Assembly: GCF_001612885.1 (NCBI RefSeq)
Contig: NZ_BDBH01000001.1
Span: 434,001-498,000 of the forward strand
Source: Nocardia harenae NBRC 108248
GTDB lineage: Bacteria; Actinomycetota; Actinomycetes; Mycobacteriales; Mycobacteriaceae
Direction: 5' to 3'
DNA: 64,000 bases
Shown here: positions 36,526 to 44,045 of the stretch, piece by piece
Position numbering within the stretch: position 1 is the stretch's first letter
Layout: the number at the start of each line of letters is the position of its first letter
The notes under the pieces: generated by a model
Database searches by the model: none
What the model was told of the DNA's origin: nothing
What the model saw: only the letters and a program-made list of their open reading frames with translations
Translations under genes and position numbers: made by a program

Positions 36526-36870
36526 TCAGGCCATCCGTCGATCCGAGCCGCCACCCGCCGGACCCTGCTCGGTACGCAGTGAGTACGCAGCAGCGAAACC
36601 CGACCGCGCCGCATCGAGCCATGCCGCCACGTCGTCAAGGTCGTCATCGAACAGGTCGGCGTAGAAGTCGAGCGTGGTACTCGGCTTGCCGTGCCCGAGC
36701 ATCCGCTGCAATGCCAGCACCGACGCATCCTGCGAGACAGCGAGCGAAGCAGCGTTATGGCGCAGCTCGTGCGGCGTCAGCCCCAGCCCTGCCGCCTTCA
36801 CCGCACCGTTCCACCAAACCCGCCGCATGTTCCTGACCCGTAGCACCGCACCCCGAGGGGAGCAGCAGCT
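36526..36870 (-). pseudogene. Truncated tyrosine recombinase (integrase), C-terminal fragment
   Basis: The frame encodes the end of a phage/ICE-type integrase: SPRGAVLR, HELRHNAASL (HxLRH box), LQRMLGHG and TTLDFYADLF, which carries the expected Tyr nucleophile. The DNA-binding N-terminus and the first catalytic Arg are missing. The first Met available (36846 or 36828) would give only ~100 residues, and recognisable similarity stops about 36870. The stop lies 16 bp from the tRNA-Arg, the usual place for an integrase next to its att site. This is read as the remains of a decayed integrative element. Confidence 0.8.
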
Positions 36871-36936
36871 TGACCGCCGTTTACAGATGCGCCTTGGACT
36901 GATCCGGCCCGGTGCATCTCGTGACTCGCGCGCTGT

Positions 36937-37302
36937 TCAGTACGGCATCCGCCCTGAATCCGGTGTCACCCGCCCGGCCTTGATCAGCGTCCTGAAAGCG
37001 GAAGCCTTGCGGGCACACTCATCCAGACGGCAGCCGCGGTGGATCTGCATCTCGCGATGCGCCTCGTCAGCAGTGAGAGGGGTGTCGGGCCCCTCGTGCG
37101 TCCAGGAGTGCGGCCAGATATCCGATGCTGCCTCGACGGTCGGTGGTATAGATGCCGCATCGCCGCCGGGCGCCGGGCGGGCCGGGCTCGTGCTGTGCGG
37201 ATCGCGGCCCAGGCTGGTAGCAAGCATCATGACGCCGACGAGCAGCGAGATCGCGGCGACACCCGCCACGCCGACGAGCAGTAGATTCAGCCATGTCGGC
37301 AT
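36937..37302 (-). CDS. Small membrane protein with H-x2-C-x4-C motif
   Basis: A 121-residue protein. Residues ~5-32 form a membrane helix (LLVGVAGVAAISLLVGVMML), followed by a Pro/Ser-rich stretch. The C-terminal ~45 residues have EAHREMQIH-RGCRLDEC-ARKASAF and AGRV. The H-x2-C-x4-C arrangement could bind a metal. The same tail occurs in the soluble protein at 37885-38079, so they are paralogues. It is the last gene of a tight three-gene minus operon (3 bp after the preceding gene). No function is known to me. Confidence 0.6.
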   Translation of the reverse strand: MPTWLNLLLVGVAGVAAISLLVGVMMLATSLGRDPHSTSPARPAPGGDAASIPPTVEAASDIWPHSWTHEGPDTPLTADEAHREMQIHRGCRLDECARKASAFRTLIKAGRVTPDSGRMPY

Positions 37303-37305
37303 ATC

Positions 37306-37878
37306 TCACACCCCCGCCGGAATCCGTCGTCCAGCTTCGATCTCAGCCGCCAGCGCGTCGTAGCCGTCACACAGCTCGCTCAGCAGCACCGCTTCGGGCG
37401 GATCAAGCTCGTCCGGTTCGCGGGCATCGAGGAGCTCCCACAGTTCGGCCATCCGAGCAGCGACATCGCCGACCGATTCGGTACGGACCACCACGCTGGT
37501 CGGGCGGTACGCAGGGATGGACGGTGCCAGCGGCGTGTTGGGATCGCGGTGATGCCGCGCCTCGAGCCGGTCACGCACCGCCTCGTTGATGATCGTGACC
37601 AGCATGCTGATGTCCGCGCGGGCGGCTGCCAGGCTCCGGCCCGCTGTGCGGAGTTCATCGAGAGAAGCGGTTTCATCCGTCAGGATTTCTTCGGCGACTC
37701 GTTCCTCACGCTGACAGCCCACCAGGTCGAAGGCGGGATCGAGGATGTCGATGCCAGTGACCGGCCGAACTCCCGCGAACGACGCCAGGAACATCTCTGA
37801 TGAAGGCAACAGTTCAGGGAGAGACCGATCTGGCACCGCGTCGGGTTGAGAGGGATCGTTGTCCGGGGTGAAGGTCAT
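37306..37878 (-). CDS. Hypothetical protein of integrative-element remnant
   Basis: A 190-residue acidic, helical protein with no signal peptide, no membrane segment and no recognised motif. It is the middle gene of a minus-strand operon, with 6 bp to the gene before and 3 bp to the gene after. That packing supports it as a real gene. It contains several Glu/Asp-rich helices (AARMAELWELLDARE). Function unknown; it may form a complex with its two neighbours, which share a Cys/His motif. Confidence 0.55.
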   Translation of the reverse strand: MTFTPDNDPSQPDAVPDRSLPELLPSSEMFLASFAGVRPVTGIDILDPAFDLVGCQREERVAEEILTDETASLDELRTAGRSLAAARADISMLVTIINEAVRDRLEARHHRDPNTPLAPSIPAYRPTSVVVRTESVGDVAARMAELWELLDAREPDELDPPEAVLLSELCDGYDALAAEIEAGRRIPAGV

Positions 37879-37884
37879 CGCCGA

Positions 37885-38079
37885 TCACCGCGGCTTCGTG
37901 GTGCTGGGCACCACCCGTCCGGCCTCTACCAGTCTGGATAGCGCGGCGGCTTTTCGCGGGCACCGATTCGCCCGGCAGGCCACGTGGAACTGCATGATCT
38001 GGTGCGCCTGTTCGACGGTGAACGGCGAGACCGGTGTGGCGTGGGCTTCCTGCCGCGTCATAGCGATGAGGTGGTACAT
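37885..38079 (-). CDS. Small H-x2-C-x4-C protein, paralogue of 36937-37302
   Basis: About 64 residues from ATG 38079; ATG 38061 (58 residues) and ATG 38163/38166-type longer starts are also possible, and no ribosome-binding site settles it. The core is EQAHQIMQFH-VACRANRC-PRKAAAL followed by EAGRVVPST. It lines up with the C-terminus of the membrane protein two genes downstream: shared AH, MQ, H-x2-C-x4-C, RK and AGRV. It has no membrane helix. It is the first gene of the minus operon and divergent from the XRE regulator. Possible metal-binding adaptor or regulator; inference only. Confidence 0.55.
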   Translation of the reverse strand: MYHLIAMTRQEAHATPVSPFTVEQAHQIMQFHVACRANRCPRKAAALSRLVEAGRVVPSTTKPR

Positions 38080-38137
38080 GGCAAGCGAATTCGTAGTCAC
38101 CGGAATACTCCGTGGCAGAACAAGCGAAATTGGCGGA

Positions 38138-38234
38138 GGTACCCGGCACCGGGGGCGTTTCGCCACCGGCCTGCCACCCTGGCGGGCCAGTGCGCCGGAC
38201 GGGGGTTCCAGGCGTCAGCCCGGTACCGGGTACC
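38138..38234. repeat. Long inverted repeat in divergent intergenic region
   Basis: 16-bp arms at 38138-38153 (GGTACCCGGCACCGGG) and 38219-38234, complementary except for one position, separated by 65 bp. They lie between the divergent small-protein operon and the XRE operon. The repeat could be a double operator for the XRE protein or a structured 5' region. Confidence 0.7.
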
Positions 38235-38310
38235 GCCTTCGACTCTGGCCCACAGGGGGTTTGGCCCGGACTGGGTGTTTGTTGGGGTACTGTTGGTCTT
38301 TGGTAGGGGT

Positions 38311-38339
38311 TTGCCCAGGTCAGGACTACAAAATTAGGT
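38311..38339 (+). promoter_or_regulatory. Candidate promoter of XRE/2H operon
   Basis: TTGCCC (38311-38316), a 17-nt spacer, then TTAGGT (38334-38339), which ends 8 nt before ATG 38348. The transcript would begin at or next to the start codon. Confidence 0.45.
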
Positions 38340-38347
38340 AGAGGGCG

Positions 38348-39685
38348 ATGGTACGAGGGCGGGAATGGACCGGCTTTGAAGCAGCCGCATTGCAGGAGGC
38401 CATGAGGAAGTCGGTCCGTGACTTCGCGGCCCTGCTCGGCGTGGATACCACCACGATCGCCAACTGGCGCAGCGGACTGAGCATGGTTGTCCCGCGTTCC
38501 AACACTCAGGCGATTCTGGATACAGCCTACCAATCGCGGGCATCCGAAGACGACCGGGCCAGGTTCGAGCAAATCGTGGCCGAAGGCGAAGCGGCGTGGC
38601 GGGATCGACACCGTGCGCTGGAAAACAATCGCACGGAGCAGCTCGCGCCTGCGGCGGCTTCACCGCTGGACGTCACGCTCGGCGATCCCGACACGCCCGC
38701 CCCTCTCGACTTTGGCATCTCCGATGAATTGCTCACCGTGCTCAGTCGTCTCCAAAAGCTGAATCGCACCATCGATCTCGACGTATTTGACCAGCTTTAT
38801 GACAGCACCTACCGGACTATCGCTCAGTACGAGATTCTCGATCCGGCCATCCTGGTCGCGCCGCTCAGAAATCAACGCGCCTGGCTGGACGAACTGATCG
38901 ATGACTGTGGGCATCCAGCAACACGGAGTCGACTGTACGAGGTCGCCAGTATGACCTCCGGCCTGCTCGGCTACATCGGAGTTGGCTGTGCTCAGTTCTC
39001 GCTGGCGCGGGCTTACTGCCAGGAGTCCTACCTGCTCGGCGACTACGCCCAGGACGACAATCTCGCAGCGTGGGCACGTGGGATGCAAAGCTTCTGCGAA
39101 TACTATGCGGGTCGCTTCGCCGAGGCACTGCACTACGCGGAGGATGGCCTTGCACGAACTGCGGCCGGACCCCAGGGCGTCCGGTTGGCGATCAATGGCG
39201 TTGCCCGTGCCAGCGGCAAACTCGGTGATGTCGATGGCGTGCACCGTGCGGTCGACAGGGCATATGAACTGCTGCCGGGACCTGACACGCCGGTCGGAGT
39301 GCCGTCCAGTATCTCGCTGGAGAGCTACAGCCCAGCGCAGATCGCGGGCAACGCCGCCACGGCCTATCTGTCGCTGGCGAAGCCGGACCGGGTCGAGCAC
39401 TACGCCGGACTGGCTCTGTCGGAGATGAGCGACGAGAACTCTCCGTGGGGCCGTTCCCTGGTGATGATCGACGTGGCGCGGTCGCATGTTCTCAGCGAGG
39501 ACGCTGACCTGGACGCCGCGGTGGCAGTCATGCACGAAGCGCTGACACCGGCGCGCGGTAACCTCATGCTGCAAGTTCAGCGGCGGGGGTCGGAGTTCGT
39601 GCGGGATGCTGCGGCCCGGTGGGGACCGACGCCGGAACTGCGGACGGTAGAGGACGTACTAGCGAGCGGCCACGAGGAGCGATGA
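38348..39685 (+). CDS. XRE-type helix-turn-helix regulator with TPR-like C-terminus
   Basis: A 445-residue protein. The N-terminal ~55 residues form a helix-turn-helix (VRDFAALLGVDTTTIANWRSG). The remaining ~350 residues are mainly helical with repeat-like pairs (ARAYCQESYLLGDY, GRFAEALHYAEDG, AATAYLSLAKPDRVEHY), as in tetratricopeptide-type sensor domains of actinobacterial XRE proteins. Its stop overlaps the start of the next gene by 4 bp (ATGA), so they form an operon. It probably binds the inverted repeat just upstream. Codon use is less GC-extreme than in the chromosomal genes around it, which fits acquired DNA. Its signal and targets are unknown. Confidence 0.8.
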   Translation: MVRGREWTGFEAAALQEAMRKSVRDFAALLGVDTTTIANWRSGLSMVVPRSNTQAILDTAYQSRASEDDRARFEQIVAEGEAAWRDRHRALENNRTEQLAPAAASPLDVTLGDPDTPAPLDFGISDELLTVLSRLQKLNRTIDLDVFDQLYDSTYRTIAQYEILDPAILVAPLRNQRAWLDELIDDCGHPATRSRLYEVASMTSGLLGYIGVGCAQFSLARAYCQESYLLGDYAQDDNLAAWARGMQSFCEYYAGRFAEALHYAEDGLARTAAGPQGVRLAINGVARASGKLGDVDGVHRAVDRAYELLPGPDTPVGVPSSISLESYSPAQIAGNAATAYLSLAKPDRVEHYAGLALSEMSDENSPWGRSLVMIDVARSHVLSEDADLDAAVAVMHEALTPARGNLMLQVQRRGSEFVRDAAARWGPTPELRTVEDVLASGHEER

Positions 39686-40308
39686 CGAGTACGACCGACG
39701 ATGCGCACCTGCACCTGCGTGAAGGGCACACCGGCCCGCTCGGCCACTACTGGTTCCTGACCTTCGGTGACGCGCCGGAACTTCATGCGCTGACAAAGAC
39801 CTGCCAGCAGGCGATCGATCCGGCCTTCTTCGATGCGACGCCGGCCGACGAACTTCATCTCACGCTTGATCGAATCGCCCACGACGGCGCCAGCACCCCG
39901 GAGCAGCGTGCATCGATCGCGGAGGCAGCCCGCCGGGTCTGCGGGGATCAGGGACCGATCACGCTCACGTTCGACCAGATGACCAATCTTCGCGGTGCGG
40001 TTGGCTTCGCCGTCTCGCCTGCCGAATCTGTTCGTTCCCTCCGGGACACGCTACGAGCGGCGACACTCTCCGTCTTTCCTGATGCACGGGTGAAAGACTC
40101 GTCGTCCCCACCTCACGTCACCATCGCCTACCCGATCTTCGAGGATCTACAGGCGAGAGCAGCGGCAACCGCGGAGACGATGAACACGACGATCGACGGG
40201 GTCGATGTCGTGGTATCGGAGGTCATGATGGTGGCGCTGGAGCAGCGCGGACGTTTGTACTCGTGGCGGGTGATACGTCGAGTTCCACTTGTAGCGGACC
40301 TAGAGTAA
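39682..40308 (+). CDS. 2H phosphoesterase (2'-5' RNA ligase superfamily)
   Basis: A 208-residue protein. Two His-x-Thr motifs, HLTLDRI (~55) and HVTIAY (~145), are the paired catalytic histidines of the 2H superfamily. The length is usual for the family. Members act on 2',3'-cyclic or 2'-5' phosphates in RNA or on cyclic nucleotides; some phage members destroy immune signalling nucleotides. The ATG overlaps the stop of the XRE gene, so production is coupled to the regulator. Which substrate applies here cannot be seen. It sits in the low-GC remnant element, where defence or counter-defence genes often gather. Confidence 0.8.
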   Translation: MTSTTDDAHLHLREGHTGPLGHYWFLTFGDAPELHALTKTCQQAIDPAFFDATPADELHLTLDRIAHDGASTPEQRASIAEAARRVCGDQGPITLTFDQMTNLRGAVGFAVSPAESVRSLRDTLRAATLSVFPDARVKDSSSPPHVTIAYPIFEDLQARAAATAETMNTTIDGVDVVVSEVMMVALEQRGRLYSWRVIRRVPLVADLE

Positions 40309-40876
40309 AGCACGCAATCGGCGTGGAATACCAGCGCCAACCATATTGAACAATTCAATAGTCTACGCTTTACCGAATGAGGGTTATAGCTAATTAAGAG
40401 GGATGCGACTGGCAAGCGCGTTTCCAAAATAGTTGTAAAATTGCGAAATCATCGCTGTGTAGGGAGTCGACGGCCGAGTCGCCGAGGGGTGCCGGGCGGC
40501 CAATCGTGCTAAGCCACAACGTCTGCCAGACGAATGGAAGCCAAACCCGGCACCCGATGGGCGCCGGAACCCTACGACTGGCCCCTGCCGAACTGACCGC
40601 CCGACCCACCCCGATCACGCGGAGACCGTTCCCGCTACACCACGCATTTGGACTTGACCAATTCCGGCCCCGGGTGGTCCGTCCCGGGCGAGGCGGGCGG
40701 CGTCGTACTCGGCGCGTTCCCGATCCAGTCGGTGACCAGGTACGCGCGGCCAGCCGCAGAAGCCGTCGCCGCCGAGGATCAGGGTCCGCACCACTCGACC
40801 ATGGGTGCGCGGCGGACGGGCTGGCTCACCCGATTCGGGTGATGTGCGGACAGCGAGCACGTCCGAGGATGGGACC
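40309..40876. other. 568-bp intergenic region with AT-rich patch
   Basis: The first ~150 bases (40309-40460) are strikingly AT-rich for this genome (for example AACAATTCAATAG and GCTAATTAAGAGG) and probably mark the right side of the acquired segment or the 2H gene terminator. No coding sequence is supported. I looked for a second copy of the tRNA-Arg 3' end as an att site and saw only an 8-base match, GCCGAGGG, near 40482, which is not convincing. Confidence 0.5.
40865..40876 (+). promoter_or_regulatory. Leaderless -10-like hexamer of DUF6325 gene
   Basis: GAGGAT, 6 nt, then ATG 40877. This is the same layout as before the nitronate monooxygenase gene. GGGA could instead serve as a weak ribosome-binding site. 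Confidence 0.35.
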
Positions 40877-41305
40877 ATGTCCGCAACCATTGGTCTCGGC
40901 CCGGTCGAGTTCGTCGCGTTCACCTTCCCGGCCGCGCGTGCCGACGCCGCGCTGTCGGAGCTGCTGGCCCGTGTCGCCGCGGGCGGATTGGTCACGGTGC
41001 TGGATCTCATCGTGGTGGCGATGGACGAGCACGGCGTGATCACCGAGCGCGAGATCGAGGACGATCTCGCGCAGGTGGGCGTGACCGGGCTGACCGCCGC
41101 CGACATCGACCTGGTCAGCGACGCCGACCTCGAGGTGGTGCGGGCCGGGCTGCGGCCCGGTTGTACCGCGGTGGTGGTGGTCTACGAACAGACCTGGGCG
41201 CGCGAGCTGGCCGACCGGGTCCGCGCCGCCGACGGCGAGGTGACGTTGCACGTGCAGGTCCCCCGCGATGCCGTCGAGGTCGCGCTGGCCGCGGCCGCCG
41301 ACTGA
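40877..41305 (+). CDS. DUF6325-type stress-associated protein
   Basis: A 142-residue protein resembling the DUF6325/DUF1269 group: GPVEFVAFTFP at the start, then VTVLDLIVVAMDEHG, and near the end TAVVVVYEQTWARELADRV. No membrane helix. Members commonly sit beside a SHOCT-domain protein in actinobacteria, as here (24 bp spacing), and close to general-stress genes; the sigma factor lies 600 bp further on. The biochemical function is unknown. Confidence 0.75.
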   Translation: MSATIGLGPVEFVAFTFPAARADAALSELLARVAAGGLVTVLDLIVVAMDEHGVITEREIEDDLAQVGVTGLTAADIDLVSDADLEVVRAGLRPGCTAVVVVYEQTWARELADRVRAADGEVTLHVQVPRDAVEVALAAAAD

Positions 41306-41329
41306 TCCGCCTCTACGAAAGGACTCGAG

Positions 41330-41623
41330 ATGCCCCTGCGCGCAGCACGTTTCGGTAGGCCGGGGCTGCTCGGCACCGTCGCGCGGACCGCGATCGTCGC
41401 GGGTACCGCGACCGCCACCTCGAACGCGGTCAACGCCCGCGCCACGCGCCGCTCGGCCGAGCAGCGCGCCTATGCCGAGCAGCAGAGCTACGCCCCGCCC
41501 GCGCCTGCCCCGGCGCCCGGCGGTGACCTCGTCGCGCGCCTCGCCGAGCTGGACCGGCTGCACGGCTCGGGCGCGCTCAGCGACGCCGAGTTCGCCGCGG
41601 CCAAGGCGAAGCTGCTGGGCTGA
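41330..41623 (+). CDS. SHOCT-domain small protein
   Basis: A 97-residue protein; GAAAGGA lies 6 nt before ATG 41330. It has an Ala/Thr-rich N-terminal half with a weak hydrophobic segment, a short Pro/Ala linker and a C-terminal SHOCT motif (LAELDRLHGSGALSDAEF, then AAAKAKLL). SHOCT domains are short C-terminal helices thought to mediate oligomerisation. Forms a pair with the DUF6325 gene upstream. Confidence 0.8.
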   Translation: MPLRAARFGRPGLLGTVARTAIVAGTATATSNAVNARATRRSAEQRAYAEQQSYAPPAPAPAPGGDLVARLAELDRLHGSGALSDAEFAAAKAKLLG

Positions 41624-41924
41624 GCCCCGGCCCGCGGCGGTGCCGCGCACGTGCGGGCCGGGCACCGCCGCGGCGTTCAAAGGGTGGCGGTGGGGAACCG
41701 GGGTCAGCGGTGGCGAGCAGCCCGGTGAAGTCGGCGAGTAGCCTCGACGCCGTCGAGGCAGACCCCGGCCAGCGCGCCGAGCAACTGCGTCTTGGTGAGG
41801 GTCAGGGTCAGATCGGCCCGTACCAGCGCACTCCACCGGGTTTGGCTGTCCTGAGCGCGGGTAAGCAGCGAGAACATCGCTCGCGAGCCTTCGTGTTCGC
41901 GTGCTCGGCCGGAAGGCGTCCACT
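41624..41924. other. 301-bp region upstream of the sigma factor gene
   Basis: Contains the SigF-type promoter described separately. No gene is supported. Confidence 0.5.
41840..41864 (+). promoter_or_regulatory. SigF/SigB-type promoter of the sigma factor gene
   Basis: GTTT (41840-41843), a 15-nt spacer, then GGGTAA (41859-41864). This matches the GTTT-N15-17-GGGTA pattern known for mycobacterial SigF promoters. It lies ~60 nt before the sigma start, so the sigma factor probably drives its own gene. Confidence 0.65.
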
Positions 41925-42764
41925 GTGACGAGCCAGAAGACCACGACCACGTACGCCGAGTTCGCCCGCCGCAGCGGCGCCGGGAAGGCCGATTACGAAA
42001 ACCTCGAACCCCGCTTCACCGAACTGGCCGCGCTGCCCGGCACCGGCGCCGACCGCGACCGGCTGCGCGCCGACATCATCACTGCCGCCCTGCCGCTGGC
42101 CGAGCACATCGCGATGCGCTTCGCCGGGCGCGGGGAGAACATCGATGACCTGATCCAGGTCGCGATGGTGGGGCTGGTGCAGGCGGTGGACCGCTTCGAC
42201 GTCGGCAAGGGTGTCCCGTTCCTGGCCTTCGCGATTCCCACCGTGATGGGCGAGGTGCGCAGGCACTTCCGCGACAAGACCTGGGCGGTGCGGGTCCCGC
42301 GCGCCACCAAGGAGCTCCAGCAGCACCTCGCGCCCGCGATCGAGGCGCTCGCCCACCGCTTCGACCGCATGCCGACCGCCCGCGAGATCGCCACCGAACT
42401 CGGCGTCGACCTCGTCCAGGTCACCCAGGCGCTCATCGCGCGCAACGCCTACCAGAGCGAATCGGTCGATGCCGGACGGCGCAACGACGACGGCGACGCC
42501 GTCGGCTCGGTGCTGGACAACCTCGCCGCCCCCGACCCCGGCTTCACCCTGGTCGAGGACGCCATCACCATCGGCCCGCTGCTCGCCGCGCTCCCCGAAC
42601 GCGACCGGCAGGTGCTCATCTGGCGCTACCGCGACGGGCTCACCCAGAACCAGATCGCGGCCGCGATCGGCGTCTCCCAGATGCAGGTCTCCCGGATCCT
42701 GACCGGCGTCCTCACCCGGCTCCGCAAGCAGGCGCTCGACGAACCGGCCGCCGCGACCGCCTGA
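41925..42764 (+). CDS. SigF/SigB-family RNA polymerase sigma factor
   Basis: A 279-residue protein. GTG 41925 is chosen because GGAAGG lies 8 nt upstream. Region 2 shows ENIDDLIQVAMVGLVQAVDRFD and FAIPTVMGEVRRHFRDKTW; region 3 has REIATELGV; region 4 has the helix-turn-helix LPERDRQVLIWRYRDGLTQ and AAIGVSQMQVSRI. This is the group 3 stress/sporulation class. It directs polymerase to GTTT/GGGTA promoters, one of which lies in front of this gene. An RsbW-like kinase gene follows 128 bp downstream and is the likely antagonist. No anti-anti-sigma gene is visible nearby. Confidence 0.93.
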   Translation: MTSQKTTTTYAEFARRSGAGKADYENLEPRFTELAALPGTGADRDRLRADIITAALPLAEHIAMRFAGRGENIDDLIQVAMVGLVQAVDRFDVGKGVPFLAFAIPTVMGEVRRHFRDKTWAVRVPRATKELQQHLAPAIEALAHRFDRMPTAREIATELGVDLVQVTQALIARNAYQSESVDAGRRNDDGDAVGSVLDNLAAPDPGFTLVEDAITIGPLLAALPERDRQVLIWRYRDGLTQNQIAAAIGVSQMQVSRILTGVLTRLRKQALDEPAAATA

Positions 42765-42892
42765 CCCCACACCGCGGCAGGACATCCCCATGTGCCGCGA
42801 GCGCCACCCCGAACGGCCGGTGCGCGGACCCGCCACCGGATAGCTCCGCTCCAGAGAAGAGGGGTGATGTCCTGACCGCGACAGACGGTGAC

Positions 42893-43282
42893 GTGCCGGC
42901 ACTGACGATCCGATTCCCCGCGGCCCCGCGCGAGCTGGCCGCGGTGCGCAAGCAGCTCGGCCAGTGGCTCACCGCGCTCCTCCCCGATCCCGGCCACGTC
43001 TACGACCTGCTGCTCGCCGCGGGCGAGGCATGCACCAACGCCATCGAGCACGGGCACGACAGCGACCGGAGTCCCATCCGGCTCGAGGCCACCGCCGACG
43101 CCACCACCATCCGGATCACCATTCACGACAACGGAACCTGGATCCCGCCCGCACCGGGAACAGGCGACCCGCTGCGCGGGCGCGGCCTGGAGCTGATCGC
43201 CGCGCTCGTCGACGAGGCCAGGGTCAGCGTCGACGGCAGCGGCACCACCGTCGAACTCGTCACGCTGCTGCCCGCCGCGTGA
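42893..43282 (+). CDS. RsbW-like anti-sigma factor (HATPase_c_2)
   Basis: About 129 residues of a GHKL-type ATPase fold: the N-box EACTNAIEHG is at ~48 and the G1-like box DNGTWIPP at ~84, with GRGLELIAALVD as the G2 region. Such proteins bind the partner sigma factor and phosphorylate an anti-anti-sigma protein. The start is uncertain: GTG 42893 has no good ribosome-binding site, while the in-frame CTG 42872 lies 7 nt after GAAGAGGGG. The gene follows the sigma factor on the same strand, which supports pairing. Confidence 0.85.
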   Translation: MPALTIRFPAAPRELAAVRKQLGQWLTALLPDPGHVYDLLLAAGEACTNAIEHGHDSDRSPIRLEATADATTIRITIHDNGTWIPPAPGTGDPLRGRGLELIAALVDEARVSVDGSGTTVELVTLLPAA

Positions 43283-43552
43283 CCGCCATCGATTGTTTGC
43301 GGAGCCAGGGCGAGGGCACAGCGAAGGTGCGGCACCCGGCTTCCGCCGGAAGACATCGGTAGTCCGGGCAGCTGCGAGGGTGCCGCCGGGTGGTGCGTCG
43401 AGCCAGCGGACACGGTCCGGCGGTACCGCTCGGTGAGCGGACACCCGAGCTCATACTCAGCATCGAACAATGCGCAGCCTCGATAACCTTCCTGAGTAAC
43501 ATCTGAGAACTGCCAGCGATCTTCCAGACAACATCGACTCAGGAGGTTCGAG

Positions 43553-43870
43553 ATGCGTTCTGTGAAGCGGCTCGCCGCGAGTGCCGCCGTCGCCACCGCA
43601 ACCGCAGCGGCGGTGCTCGCCGGGAGCGGCACCGCGCAGGCGGATGTGCCCGTCTGGCAGGCGAACTGCCGCGTCTACAACATCTTCAACACCGGCGGAA
43701 TGGCGAACTGCGAACTGCCGACGTGGCATCAGGTGAAGCTCACCTGCGTGGCCTGGCCGGTGCCGTTCACGTACTGGAAGTACGGGCCCGTCCAGTACGG
43801 GCAGAACCAGTCGTGGGCGGCGTGCGACTCGTTCAACGCGCTGACGCGGGTCGAGGTCGTTCAGGCCTAG
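43553..43870 (+). CDS. Small secreted Cys-containing protein
   Basis: A 105-residue protein with AGGAGG 6 nt before ATG 43553. Residues 1-30 are a clear signal peptide (basic start, Ala-rich core, cleavage after AQA). The mature part, ~75 residues, has four Cys, probably two disulfides, and is rich in Trp/Tyr (FTYWKYGPVQYG). No family recognised. The 270 bp upstream have no gene and are moderately AT-rich next to the ribosome-binding site. Confidence 0.8.
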   Translation: MRSVKRLAASAAVATATAAAVLAGSGTAQADVPVWQANCRVYNIFNTGGMANCELPTWHQVKLTCVAWPVPFTYWKYGPVQYGQNQSWAACDSFNALTRVEVVQA

Positions 43871-44033
43871 GCCGGGATGCGGGGCTCGCCGCCGCGAGCG
43901 AGGGCGGCGGGCTCCGGCACGATTCCGGCGTGGCGATGCATCTGGTCGAGGGGTCGGTTCGGTTGGAACCCGGGCACCGGTGGGCGGGACAGTGACCTCT
44001 CACGAGCCCTCCCGGACCGACCACCCGGCACCG

Positions 44034-44045
44034 TAGGGTTACCCC
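44034..44045 (+). promoter_or_regulatory. Leaderless -10 (TAGGGT) of cyclase gene
   Basis: TAGGGT, 6 nt (TACCCC), then ATG 44046. No Shine-Dalgarno sequence. Confidence 0.5.

Noticed and set aside
40475..40490. Possible second att site of the tRNA-Arg element
   Set aside because: Only 8 bases (GCCGAGGG) match the tRNA 3' end, too short to call.
40610..40680. tRNA-like fragment (minus strand GCGTGGTGTAGCGG)
   Set aside because: No acceptor or T-arm pairing and no TTCGAxxCC loop; looks like chance similarity to a D-arm region.
40506..41039. Plus-strand open frame of 177 codons overlapping the DUF6325 gene
   Set aside because: It is out of frame with DUF6325, which has proper family motifs; its composition is Arg/Pro-rich.
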